DNA from: Lachnospiraceae bacterium AD3010 | GTDB lineage: Bacteria > Bacillota > Clostridia > Lachnospirales > Lachnospiraceae | Direction: 5' to 3' | DNA length: 64,000 bases | NCBI GenBank assembly: GCA_000622025.1 | Contig: JHWU01000007.1 | Span: forward strand, 17,049-81,048 | Made by a program: the position numbers and the translations under genes | The notes under the pieces: generated by a model | The model's input: the letters and a program-made list of their open reading frames with translations, nothing else | What the model was told of the DNA's origin: nothing | Database searches by the model: none | Shown: one piece after another, positions 32,551 through 42,200 of the stretch | Numbering within the stretch: position 1 is the first letter of the stretch | Layout of the letters: every line of letters begins with the position of its first letter

Positions 32551-33900
32551 TTACTTCCTTACTGCTTCCCACTTCTTAAGTGCATCATTGTATGCATCAA
32601 GAGCTTCCTGAACCTTCTTGTCAGCCTCAGCCTTTGCCTTGTCAGCAGCATCCTGAGCATCACGCTTTACCTTTGCAGCAGCTTCATTAGCAGTATTGAT
32701 GGTTGCTCTCTTTTCAGCGTCAGCAGAAGCTATCTTGTCATTAGCCTGCTTCCTGGCAATAGCAGCAGCCTCTTCAGCATCACGTGCAGCCTTTGCAGCA
32801 TCAGATGCAGCCTTGAAGTAAGCATCATCGATTATCTTGCTTGCATCGATGGAAACCTGGTTAGCATTAAATGCGTAACGGGCAATGATGGAATTGAGAA
32901 CCTCGATATCAACAGCAGCATCCTTAGCAGCTCTCATAGCAGCATCAGCAGCAGCTGCATCAGCCTTACGTACTGCAGCGTCATTGTTGTAAGCAACAAG
33001 TGCGGCATCCTCATAAGCCTTCTTAGCCTTGTCGGCAGCCTCAAATTCGGCAGCAGCTATCTTTCTGTCGCGCTCCTTTAATGCCTCAGCCTTGTCCTGA
33101 TCAGCCTTGCTCTCTACAGAAGCAGCATTAGCCTTTGCATCCTTAACCTTCTTCTCAAGTCTCTGGATCTCAGCGAGCTTCTTCTTATCCTTCTTAGCCT
33201 GCTTCAGATCATCCTCAGCATCCTTAACAGCATCATTGGCCTTCTTTATCTTCTCGTCAAGCTTATCGAGCTGATCATCGGCATCATCTCTTGCCTTCTC
33301 GATCTTGTCATCACAGGCATCAGCTGCGTCCTTAGCGATCTTGTCAGCCTTCTCATTGGCATCCTTAATAGCATCTGCAGCCTTATCAGCTACCTTGTCA
33401 GCTGCATCATAAGCATCTTTTGCGATCTTGTCAGCCTTTTCATTGGCATCCTTGATAGCATCTGCAGCCTTATCTGCTTCCTTATCGGCTCTGTCGAATG
33501 CATCCTTTACTGCTTCCTTCTGTGCATCCTCGATATCCTTTGCAGCATCATCAGCCTTCTCGGCATCCTTCTTAGCCTTGTCTGCAGCATCCTTCTTTGC
33601 CTTCTTGGCAGCATCGTTAGCATCATCACGTGCGTCCTTTGCAGCCTTCTCAGCCTTCTCGATTGCCTTGTCAGCAGCTTCCCTTGCCTTCTTAGCTTCC
33701 TCGTCGGCAGCCTCCTGAGCCTTCTTCTTCTCCTCGGCAGCCTTTTCCTTGGCGTCCTTCAGAGCCTCCTCAGCATCCTCGACCCTATCCTCGGCTGACT
33801 TTGCAAAGGTGGTCATCATTCCGACACTTGCAAGGGGCAGATTTGCCGTCATTGCTGCGATGATAACACCGGCAACAGCCTTGTTAAACTTCCTCGTCAT
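32551..33900 (-). CDS. secreted Ala/Lys/Asp-rich coiled-helix protein
   Basis: I recognise no family. The 449-residue protein starts with a signal peptide (MTRKFNKAVAGVIIAAMTAN). Nearly 400 residues of Ala, Lys, Asp and Glu follow, in a continuous helical pattern. A 21-residue unit centred on ADAIKDANEKADKIAKD occurs twice, 29 residues apart. The only cysteine lies in ADACDDK. Such composition resembles LEA-like, apolipoprotein-like or wall-spanning coiled-coil proteins. The ATG at 33900 lies 9 bases after AAAGGAG. It has its own extended -10 promoter and a strong terminator, so it is a single-gene unit and probably abundant. Confidence 0.8.
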   Translation of the reverse strand: MTRKFNKAVAGVIIAAMTANLPLASVGMMTTFAKSAEDRVEDAEEALKDAKEKAAEEKKKAQEAADEEAKKAREAADKAIEKAEKAAKDARDDANDAAKKAKKDAADKAKKDAEKADDAAKDIEDAQKEAVKDAFDRADKEADKAADAIKDANEKADKIAKDAYDAADKVADKAADAIKDANEKADKIAKDAADACDDKIEKARDDADDQLDKLDEKIKKANDAVKDAEDDLKQAKKDKKKLAEIQRLEKKVKDAKANAASVESKADQDKAEALKERDRKIAAAEFEAADKAKKAYEDAALVAYNNDAAVRKADAAAADAAMRAAKDAAVDIEVLNSIIARYAFNANQVSIDASKIIDDAYFKAASDAAKAARDAEEAAAIARKQANDKIASADAEKRATINTANEAAAKVKRDAQDAADKAKAEADKKVQEALDAYNDALKKWEAVRK

Positions 33901-33968
33901 AACTAAATTATCTCCTTTCATACAATTTCATAAATGATTGCAGAAGCTTTTATTTACTCCTGTGAGTC

Positions 33969-33997
33969 ATTATAGCACCGTTTCATAAAGTAAACAA
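33969..33997 (-). promoter_or_regulatory. extended -10 promoter of the helical protein gene
   Basis: Minus strand: TTGTTT (33992-33997), a 17-base spacer ending TGC, then TATAAT (33969-33974). The TG upstream of the perfect -10 compensates for the weak -35. Confidence 0.75.
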
Positions 33998-34021
33998 CTT
34001 ATATTTATATTTGTTATATCA

Positions 34022-34082
34022 GGGTCATAAGTCTGAATTCATTTCGTGCTTGCACGAAAATGAATGAAAGACTTAATGACCC
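34022..34082 (-). terminator. long 61-base hairpin after nifJ
   Basis: GGGTCATAAGTCT...CGTGC pairs with CACG...AGACTTAATGACCC around TTG, giving about 27 pairs. There is no U-run on either strand. It resembles the 23990-24049 hairpin in size and position and may protect the nifJ mRNA 3' end. Confidence 0.6.
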
Positions 34083-34097
34083 GTCTTAATTAATACA

Positions 34098-37000
34098 TTA
34101 TTTGTAAAGGTCCACAAGTCCCTGCAGATGAGCAAAGTGTTTCTCGGCATTCTCGGCTGCGGCCTTAAAGAGCCTGTCGGCCTTTTCGGCATTGACCTTC
34201 TTCAGAGCTGTATAACGTGCCTCTCCATCCAGGAAGTCCTGATAAGGAATGGTAGCTGCCTTGGAGTCAAGAGTAAACTTATTTGTCTCGGCTGCGGGAT
34301 TGAACCTGAAGAGGTTCCAGTATCCTGCATCAACAGCCTTCTTCTCTTCATCCATAGCCTTGCCCATACCAACTCTTATCCTGTGGTTGATGCAGGGAGC
34401 ATATCCTATGATAAGTGAAGGTCCGTTATATGCCTCAGCCTCGGAAAGAGCTTTAACAAGCTGGTTCATATTAGCACCCATGGAAACCTGGGCAACATAT
34501 ACGTAGCCGTAGCTCATTGCGATGGCTGCAAGATCCTTCTGCTTGATCTCCTTACCGCCTGCAGCAAACTGTGCAACCGCACCGGTAGGTGTAGCCTTAC
34601 TGGACTGTCCGCCTGTATTTGAGTAAACCTCGGTGTTGAATACGAACACATTTACATCCTCACCGGATGCAAGAACGTGGTCAAGACCGCCGAAGCCGAT
34701 ATCGTAAGCCCAGCCGTCACCACCGAAGATCCACTGTGACTTCTTGGACAGGAAGTCCTTATTCTTTATAAGCTCCTTCGCCTCGGGAGCGGAATTGCCC
34801 TCAAGTGCCTTAAGAAGCTCGTTTGTAGCGGCTGTATTCAGCGCTGTGGAATCAAAGGTTTCGATCCACTTGTCAACAGCTGCCTTCACGGAAGAATCCT
34901 TCTCAGCAAGGGCCACTGCCTGCTTCTTTAAGTTCTCACGGAGCGTCTTCTGAGCAAGATGCATTCCGTAACCGAACTCGGCATTGTCCTCGAAGAGGGA
35001 ATTATCCCAGGCGGGACCATGACCTTCCTTATTTACAGTATAAGGAGTTGAAGGTGAGGAGTTACCCCAGATACTTGTACATCCTGTAGCATTTGAGATA
35101 TACATCCTGTCACCGAAGAGCTGTGTGATGAGCTTCGCATAAGGAGTCTCACCGCAGCCTGCGCAGGCACCGGAGAACTCAAGGAGAGGCTGCTTAAACT
35201 GTGAACCCTTTACGGAATCGATCTTGAACTTGTCAATAACCTCCTGCTTCTCGGGAAGCTCAACAGCATAGTCAAAATAAACCTGCTCCGCCTTCAGAGC
35301 ATCATCAAGGTTCTTCATTTCAAGAGCCTTATTGCCCTTCATTCCGGGACATACATTCACGCAGGAACCGCAGCCCAGGCAGTCCATATCGGAAACAACG
35401 ATCGAGAACTTGTAGCCCGGTACGCCGTTAAGATCCTTAACCTTCATATCCTTCGGAGCCTTGGCAACCTCATCATCCGTCATTGCAACGGGACGTATAG
35501 CTGCGTGAGGACATACATATGAGCAGAACTCACACTGGATACAGTCATCTGCATTCCATACGGGAACGGATACGGAAACGCCTCTCTTCTCGTATGCTGC
35601 AGTACCTGAAGGTGTTGAGCCGTCGGTATATCTCTGTACGATAGATACGGGGATGGAATTTCCTTCCTGTGCGGAAACCTTGATCTGTACATCATTAACG
35701 AAGTCGATGACATCCTTGGTGCCCTTTGTAGCCTTCGGATAATCAAGACCCTCGTCCTTGCCGTCCTTCCAGGAATCGGGAACCTTAACCTCTACGATAC
35801 CGGTGGCACCGAGATCGATAGCGTTCCAGTTCTTCTGTACAACGTCATCACCCTTTAAGCCGTAGGTCTTCTTTGCGGCAGCCTTCATAAGCTCGATCGC
35901 CTTCTCCTCGGGGATGATGCCGGTGAGCTTGAAGAATGCTGACTGAAGAATGGTATTTATACGTGTGGGTCCCATGCCGGACTCAATACCGAGCTTTACG
36001 CCGTCTATGGTGTAGAACTTGATATTATGCTTTGCGATATAGGCCTTAACCTGTCCGGGAAGGTGCTCGTCCAGCTCTTCTCCTGTCCAGGGGCAGTTAA
36101 GAAGGAAGGTTCCTCCGTCCACAAGCTCCTGAACCATATTGTACTTTCTCACATAAGCTGCATTGTGGCAGGCAACGAAATTGGCCTGATGGATAAGGTA
36201 GGTGGATTTGATGGGCTTATCACCGAATCTTAAGTGAGACATTGTGATACCGCCGGACTTCTTCGAATCATAGTCAAAGTAAGCCTGAACGTACTTATCG
36301 GTATTGTCGCCGATGATCTTGATGGAGTTCTTGTTCGCTCCCACGGTTCCGTCAGCGCCGAGACCCCAGAACTTACAGCATACTGTGCCTTCGGGAGTTG
36401 TAACGAGAGCTTCTCCGGAATCAAGTGAAAGATTGGTAACATCATCTGTGATGCTGATGGTGAATTCCTTCTTGTCCTTATTGTGGTAAACGGCAACGAT
36501 CTCACTGGGAGTGGTATCCTTTGAGCCTAAGCCGTAACGTCCGTGAAGTATCTCAACATCTGCGAACTTCGTGCCGCGTACCGCAGTCATGACATCCTGT
36601 GCCAGAGGCTCTGCTATGGAACCGGGCTCCTTTGTACGGTCAAGAACGGAAATGGTCTTCACGCTGTCAGGTATTGCCTTTACAAACTCTTCCGTTACGA
36701 AAGGCCTGTAGAGACGTACCTTTATAAGTCCGACCTTCTCGCCCTTTGCTGCGAGATAATCGATGGTCTCTTCGATGGTGTCGTTTACAGAGCCCATTGC
36801 TACGATAATGTGGGTAGCATCCTTTGCTCCGTAGTAATTGAAGAGCTTGTAATCGGTACCGATCTTCTTGTTGATCTTGTCCATGTATTCCTGAACGATG
36901 GCAGGAAGATCATTATATGCCGTATTGCAGCTTTCCCTTGTCTGGAAGAAGAGATCCGGATTCTGTGCGGAGCCCTTTTCACAGGGATGATTGGGATTCA

Positions 37001-37622
37001 GTGCATTGGCACGGAACTTATCAATTGCATCATAATCGATGATGTCTTCAAAATCCTCATTAGACCAGCAGTCTATCTTCTGGATCTCATGCGATGTACG
37101 GAAACCGTCAAAGAAATTGATGAAGGGAATGGAGCCCTTTATCGCTGAAAGATAGGAAACCGGGGTCAGGTCCATTACTTCCTGTACGGAAGAAGCACAG
37201 AGCATAGCGCAGCCGGTCTGACGGCAGGCGTAAATATCGGAATGATCTCCGAAGATATTAAGTGCGTGTGTAGCTACGCAGCGCGCCGAAACATTGATAA
37301 CACCGGGAAGCCTTTCACCGGCGATCTTGTAAAGATTGGGGATCATTAAGAGCAGTCCCTGCGAAGCGGTATAGGTGGATGTAAGTGCACCTGCTACCAG
37401 GGAACCGTGAACGGCACCTGAAGCTCCTCCCTCTGATTCCAGCTCTACGATCTTTACCGTATTGCCGAAGATGTTCTTTCTTCCTGCTGTTGCCCATTCA
37501 TCGGTGTGCTCTGCCATCGGTGAAGAAGGCGTGATGGGATAGATAGCCGCGCAGTCCGTAAAGATATACGATGCATGAGCCGCAGCTTCATTACCATCCA
37601 TGGTCTTTTTGAATCTTGCCAT
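34098..37622 (-). CDS. nifJ: pyruvate:ferredoxin oxidoreductase
   Basis: The enzyme splits pyruvate to acetyl-CoA and CO2 with thiamine diphosphate, reducing ferredoxin; it is central to clostridial fermentation. The 1174-residue protein is the single-chain homodimer form. Domain I holds YPITPSSPMAEHTDEWA, then the gamma-like domain. Two [4Fe-4S] clusters follow in CIQCEFCSYVCPHAAI and CLGCGSCVNVCPG. The proximal cluster cysteines lie in GACAGCGETPYAKL. The thiamine site reads GDGWAYDIGFGGLDHV and NTEVYSNTGGQ. A GGAGG site precedes the ATG. It is monocistronic, with its own promoter and 3' hairpin, and it feeds Pta. Confidence 0.98.
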   Translation of the reverse strand: MARFKKTMDGNEAAAHASYIFTDCAAIYPITPSSPMAEHTDEWATAGRKNIFGNTVKIVELESEGGASGAVHGSLVAGALTSTYTASQGLLLMIPNLYKIAGERLPGVINVSARCVATHALNIFGDHSDIYACRQTGCAMLCASSVQEVMDLTPVSYLSAIKGSIPFINFFDGFRTSHEIQKIDCWSNEDFEDIIDYDAIDKFRANALNPNHPCEKGSAQNPDLFFQTRESCNTAYNDLPAIVQEYMDKINKKIGTDYKLFNYYGAKDATHIIVAMGSVNDTIEETIDYLAAKGEKVGLIKVRLYRPFVTEEFVKAIPDSVKTISVLDRTKEPGSIAEPLAQDVMTAVRGTKFADVEILHGRYGLGSKDTTPSEIVAVYHNKDKKEFTISITDDVTNLSLDSGEALVTTPEGTVCCKFWGLGADGTVGANKNSIKIIGDNTDKYVQAYFDYDSKKSGGITMSHLRFGDKPIKSTYLIHQANFVACHNAAYVRKYNMVQELVDGGTFLLNCPWTGEELDEHLPGQVKAYIAKHNIKFYTIDGVKLGIESGMGPTRINTILQSAFFKLTGIIPEEKAIELMKAAAKKTYGLKGDDVVQKNWNAIDLGATGIVEVKVPDSWKDGKDEGLDYPKATKGTKDVIDFVNDVQIKVSAQEGNSIPVSIVQRYTDGSTPSGTAAYEKRGVSVSVPVWNADDCIQCEFCSYVCPHAAIRPVAMTDDEVAKAPKDMKVKDLNGVPGYKFSIVVSDMDCLGCGSCVNVCPGMKGNKALEMKNLDDALKAEQVYFDYAVELPEKQEVIDKFKIDSVKGSQFKQPLLEFSGACAGCGETPYAKLITQLFGDRMYISNATGCTSIWGNSSPSTPYTVNKEGHGPAWDNSLFEDNAEFGYGMHLAQKTLRENLKKQAVALAEKDSSVKAAVDKWIETFDSTALNTAATNELLKALEGNSAPEAKELIKNKDFLSKKSQWIFGGDGWAYDIGFGGLDHVLASGEDVNVFVFNTEVYSNTGGQSSKATPTGAVAQFAAGGKEIKQKDLAAIAMSYGYVYVAQVSMGANMNQLVKALSEAEAYNGPSLIIGYAPCINHRIRVGMGKAMDEEKKAVDAGYWNLFRFNPAAETNKFTLDSKAATIPYQDFLDGEARYTALKKVNAEKADRLFKAAAENAEKHFAHLQGLVDLYK

Positions 37623-37732
37623 TTGATAATCCTCCTACCAAAATTAAAATGTTTACAGTATATTCCAATACGCCTTCCCCGCCGGGTCAGCATATGAAAC
37701 ATCAAAAATAAACGCCTCGCAGCGTATTTTTT

Positions 37733-37761
37733 AGTTTAACATAAATCAAGTCTCTTGTAAA
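37733..37761 (-). promoter_or_regulatory. sigma-A promoter of nifJ
   Basis: Minus strand: TTTACA (37756-37761), a 17-base spacer, then TAAACT (37733-37738). The 110-base leader contains CGCTGCGAGGCG and a GGAGG site. Confidence 0.6.
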
Positions 37762-37788
37762 TTTTTTTCGATCGCTTAATTGCCCCGA

Positions 37789-38178
37789 TCAAACCTCATC
37801 ACCGTCAAAGTCATCATCATCATGGAGATACTCGCGGCTCGAAACCCTCTTTCTCTCCCTTTCCTCCTCAACAAGCTTTGACAGCTTTTCCATAACTTCC
37901 TCGGGGGACTTTATATTCTTTATCTCGAAATTCTTCATGCTCTTATCGGCACTCTCGCAGAATATGCTCCCTACTCCGAAGATCCTCTGTCCGAGAGTCT
38001 GCCTGAAGGAGAGGTCCATTACCCTGTACAGCCTGACCTCATCCATTCTGATGGTCAGAAAGCCCCTTTTTATATAGAACCTTTCTTTATCGAAAGCGTA
38101 GGTGGTGAATGAAAGCGGCAGTCCGAAGATCGTCCTCTTCTTATCCTTCCACAGATACTCCTTATTGTCCTTGGCCAT
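37789..38178 (-). CDS. bacterial PH-domain protein
   Basis: The 129-residue cytoplasmic protein fits the bacterial pleckstrin-homology-like domain (bPH/DUF304 type). It has TTYAFDKERFYIKRGFLTIRMDEVRLYRVMDL, followed by GVGSIFCESAD and NFEIKNIKSPEEVMEKL. These domains form oligomers or bind membranes and peptides, but the role of this one is unknown. A helical, charged tail ends in HDDDDFDGDEV. No membrane segment is present, unlike many relatives. It lies alone between nifJ and the glycosyltransferase. Confidence 0.8.
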   Translation of the reverse strand: MAKDNKEYLWKDKKRTIFGLPLSFTTYAFDKERFYIKRGFLTIRMDEVRLYRVMDLSFRQTLGQRIFGVGSIFCESADKSMKNFEIKNIKSPEEVMEKLSKLVEEERERKRVSSREYLHDDDDFDGDEV

Positions 38179-38227
38179 TATTTATGCTCCTTTCTGTGCC
38201 AGTAGTGAATTACTATTTATTTAGAAA

Positions 38228-38278
38228 GATTCTTCGCTTCGCTCAGAATGACAGTACTGCAATAAGATTCTTCGCTTC
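38228..38278. repeat. ATCCTTCG-family dyad, one full and one half copy
   Basis: GATTCTTCGC-TTC-GCTCAGAATGACAG (38228-38254) is followed by a truncated GATTCTTCGCTTC (38266-38278). It ends 5 bases past the stop of the glycosyltransferase gene. Confidence 0.8.
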
Positions 38279-38283
38279 TAGTA

Positions 38284-39201
38284 TCAGTGCCCCGAAAATA
38301 ATCTCTTCCTCACCGCATTTACTATCCTTCTGAGCCCCATATATTTTTTGAGGTATGCCATATCATAGGAAAGATCCTCTTCTATGGGCTCTGTCTTCCG
38401 GCAGGGAAGATTAAGGGAACCGTAGCTGAAGTCTTCAAAGCTCATCCCTGTTGTATGTGTCGCGTCCTCGCGGTCAAAGCCTATATTATTTATCATATTG
38501 GAGGCCGGAACGATACCCAGGGCCCCTCTCTTCATCCTGCAGTAATCCCACTGGAGATCCCAGGTATCCTTGCCGCCGTTATAGACAATATCCGCATCCT
38601 TCTTAAAGAGAGCAAATGCCAGCGGATTCCTGTAGACCTTCCTTAATCTTTTCTTATTTTCAATATCCGCCCAGTCCTTCATTTCCGGGTCATAGTATCT
38701 CATCCAGGCCCTGTTCCAGGTACCCCAGCCCCAGATGGAGGAAAAGAAAGAAAAAGTATAGTCTCCTTTGATCTTATAGTCACGTAAGAGATTTGTTCCG
38801 CTTACCATCATTACCTTTTCCTCGTACCTGTACTCGGTAAGCATCTGCTGCATAAAAGGGAAAAAATCCGGAGACGGTACCACATCATCCTCCAGGATAA
38901 TAACCGACTCCTCATTCTTTAAGGCTCCGGATATCCCGCTTGAAACCCGGTTTTTGCAGCCCATATTCTTTATAGCATAGTCCCTTATGACCTCGCAGTC
39001 CCAGTCTATCATGCTCTCTATGAGATGCCGGCATTTTCCAACCTTCTCCCGCTCTTCCTCTCTCCCGTCTCTTGCAGCGTCAGAGACAAGATAGAGCTTC
39101 GTGGGCCGCACTTTTTTTATCTCGTTGAATACCTTTTCTGCAGTATCCGGTCTGTTGAAAATAATAAATACCACAGGTATTGTCAGGATAAAGTCTGTCA
39201 T
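38284..39201 (-). CDS. GT-A family glycosyltransferase-like protein
   Basis: The 305-residue protein has a nucleotide-sugar transferase fold. It starts with VVFIIFNRPDTAEKVFNEIKK, and KLYLVSDAARDGREEE follows. The acidic metal motif lies in VIILEDDVVPSPDFFPFM. WGWGTWNRAW is characteristic of the family that includes HlpA-like hemolytic proteins. The acceptor sugar is unknown. There is no signal peptide, so it acts on the cytoplasmic face. The ATG at 39201 overlaps the stop region of the GGDEF/EAL gene, so the two are probably co-transcribed. Confidence 0.8.
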   Translation of the reverse strand: MTDFILTIPVVFIIFNRPDTAEKVFNEIKKVRPTKLYLVSDAARDGREEEREKVGKCRHLIESMIDWDCEVIRDYAIKNMGCKNRVSSGISGALKNEESVIILEDDVVPSPDFFPFMQQMLTEYRYEEKVMMVSGTNLLRDYKIKGDYTFSFFSSIWGWGTWNRAWMRYYDPEMKDWADIENKKRLRKVYRNPLAFALFKKDADIVYNGGKDTWDLQWDYCRMKRGALGIVPASNMINNIGFDREDATHTTGMSFEDFSYGSLNLPCRKTEPIEEDLSYDMAYLKKYMGLRRIVNAVRKRLFSGH

Positions 39202-39202
39202 C

Positions 39203-42200
39203 TCACAAAACTCTCTTACTGTCCTTCCATTCATCTTTGTCAAGGAGCATAACATAGAAGACCCTTCCGTAGAATTCGCTTTCTACAAACCTTCCGCAGT
39301 CGATGACCTCCTTCACCTTTCCGGTCTTCGTTATGATCCTGTAGTCCACGTAATCCTTGCAGTAATTTATGTTTTTGTCAATCTGTGCCCAGATAATGTC
39401 GTCAACCAGCTTTATCTCATCGGGATGGACTATACCGTCAAAGGTGCCTCCGGTATACTCCATGAATTCCTCCAGTGACTCGCATTCAAACATCTTAATA
39501 AGCTCGTCATTTGCATAGAGTATCTTCTTATAATCATCGGCCTCATACACCAGTATGGCTCCGGGCACGTAGCGGGCGACATTCTTTACATTGAAGGCAA
39601 GGTTCAGTCTCTTCGAGGACTTGATGTCACGGCTGTACTGCCTGAAGCCGTGCTTGCCTGCACTCTTTACAAAATAGAGAGCTGCATCCGCCTGGCGAAG
39701 AAGCATGGAAAGATCTTCAGCCTGCTCGGGATAGCAGGAATAGCCTATGGATATTCTGAAGGAATAGTGCTTACCTCCGAAATCAAAGCCATGCTCCATT
39801 TCAGAAAGCTCCCGGATAAGCGGATAAGCCCCTGTAGAGCCCTTATCGAGAATCGTGACGCTAAGCTCGTCTCCACCGGTTCTCGCAATAAATGCCCCGT
39901 TACTGAAAATTGAGGTAAGATCGGCTGCCAGATTCTTCAGCGCCTCATCCCCGGTCTGGTGTCCGTACATATCGTTTATTATCTTGAAGTCATCGATATC
40001 AATAAGCACCAGTGTAAACGGATCACCGGGATGCTTATCAAGATAATCCTCCATCTTGGCATGATAACCGTGCCGGTTCAAAAGTCCCGTAAGCTCATCA
40101 TGGTTACTCATGATATCCAAACGGTTCAGAAGATTATTGGCGATAAGCCTTGAAGAGATAAAGTAGGATATCTCCTCCAAAAGCCTCCTTGTGGCTGCAG
40201 ACTCATTCTCATTAAAATTATCGACTCCCACATATCCCAGGAGCTGTCCGTTATTATCGTTAAGCGGCACCAGTATATAGGAGCGTATCCCCTCCCATAC
40301 AAGGAATTCGTAGGTCTTCGGATCGATCTTCCGCATTATCTCAACATCATTTACCACAATGCATCCGTCTTCGTAAAATGAATACTTGATATCACCGATA
40401 TCCAGCTCCAGATCAATGATACTGTCCCTGTTTCTCCGGGGTAAAATACCCTCTGCGCACCACTCGAAAACAGGCGATCCGTTCTCATCAAGCACATATA
40501 CCCGGTCGGGAGTGAGTACCCGCCCCAGCTCTGACAGGGAGTTATATATACCTTCTCCGAAATCGCCCTTATTAAGGAAACGGGCTATCCTGATGATGGC
40601 ATTATCCTCCTCATGACCTTTGGTAAGGAGCTCTCTTTCGTTTCTGGTATCCTCCACCGGCCAGAAAATGATATTGCAGCAGCCGAGGATCGATGAAGGA
40701 GTTGCGAAATATTCCATCCACTGGGCAAAGGAAGGCTCATAGAGTCTCCCTGTAACTGTCTCTCCGTTTGCAGCACGTCCGGCATAGCTTATCCATTCCG
40801 GGATCTCATCAAAGCATTCCTTATAGCCCTTGCCCATTATATCTATGCGGCTAAGGCCCGAAAACTCGCAATATTTATTATTGGCAAAGACAAATTTTAC
40901 ATCCGTTATGTTTCCGAGATTCAATACCGGCCTGGTAATGATAAAAGGAAGGGGGATATCCTTAAACACATCCGGATTTCCCATGGAAAGAAGATCATTT
41001 TCGGCTTCCACCCCAAGCCTTTCCTTTTCATCCTTGAAGCGCTTTAATAAAAGAGTAAAGATCTCATGAAGTGAATTCTTCTCTCTGGACTCGGAAAAGG
41101 CTGTAACCACCGTTATGCCGCTGTCCGGACTATTTTTTATTATCTTCTCGGCTGTATTCTTTAAGCAGTCAAAGGCTCCATGTGAGGATGAGAGCTTATC
41201 GCAGACCGAGAAGGTGCAGTTCCCTGTTTTCGCAATGACGACCCCGTCGGGGAAAGTTCTTTTTATGGTATTCAGAACAATGGAAAAAAGCTCCCCGGCC
41301 CTTTCCTTTCCCTGCTCGACAAGGATCCGCTGATATTCGGGGATCTCAAGCATACATAGGGAGTATTCCCGTCCGTTCTGTCTGAAATTATCATCGATCG
41401 ACTGCAGTGTAAGGAAAAATCCACGGGAATTCAAAAGGCCGCTGTCCACATCGATAAAGAGGGCATGGTCCATTTCCTCTCCGGATTCCAATATTCTGTC
41501 CGTATCTATGAAGTAGCCTATGAGACCTTCGATCTTCCCGTTCCTGTAGATGGGATACTTGGTGGAAAGGATATTTACCTTTGCTCCCTTTGCATAGACC
41601 TCTCCCGGGGAATTGCGTACTATTGTGCCCTTCTTGATGACATCATATTCATCACTTCTGTACTTGGTGTCATCAGGGTGCCAGCCCATCTCCTCATCAT
41701 TTTTACCAAGGATCTTCTGAACGGAATCATAGCCGTAGAAATCCAGGAAGGACTTGCTTGCGCCGAGGAAACGCCTGTCTGCATCCTTCCAGAAATACTT
41801 AACATCCGATATCTCCATAAGGGAATTCCATAGAGAAGCATCGTTTATACTTACATTATCCGAGTTCTTTCCGATGCTGATGACCTGCCTGGACATCTCT
41901 ACAAAATCATTTCTGTCCTCTCCCTCGATAAGAGTGGTGCAGCAGATAAGCTTTTTCCCGTCGCTGTGCGGAACGGCACTGCAGCGTATACTGGCCCATT
42001 TATACTGTCCCCTGATCTTTAAGCGGAATACATTTAAGCAGGTTCCCTTTTTCTGTACGGAAAAACGGTTACGAAGATTCACGGGATCATAAAACTGGAG
42101 ATATCTCTGGACATCCGCTTCATAAATAACTCCGGATTCCGAAAAGCGTTTTAGCAGAGTCTCATAATGGGCGGTCTCTCCGCTTTTATGTCTCCCGTAA

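Noticed and set aside
33428..33718. Plus-strand Ser/Ala-rich ORF opposite the helical protein
   Set aside because: It is an antisense shadow of a low-complexity gene and has no ribosome site.
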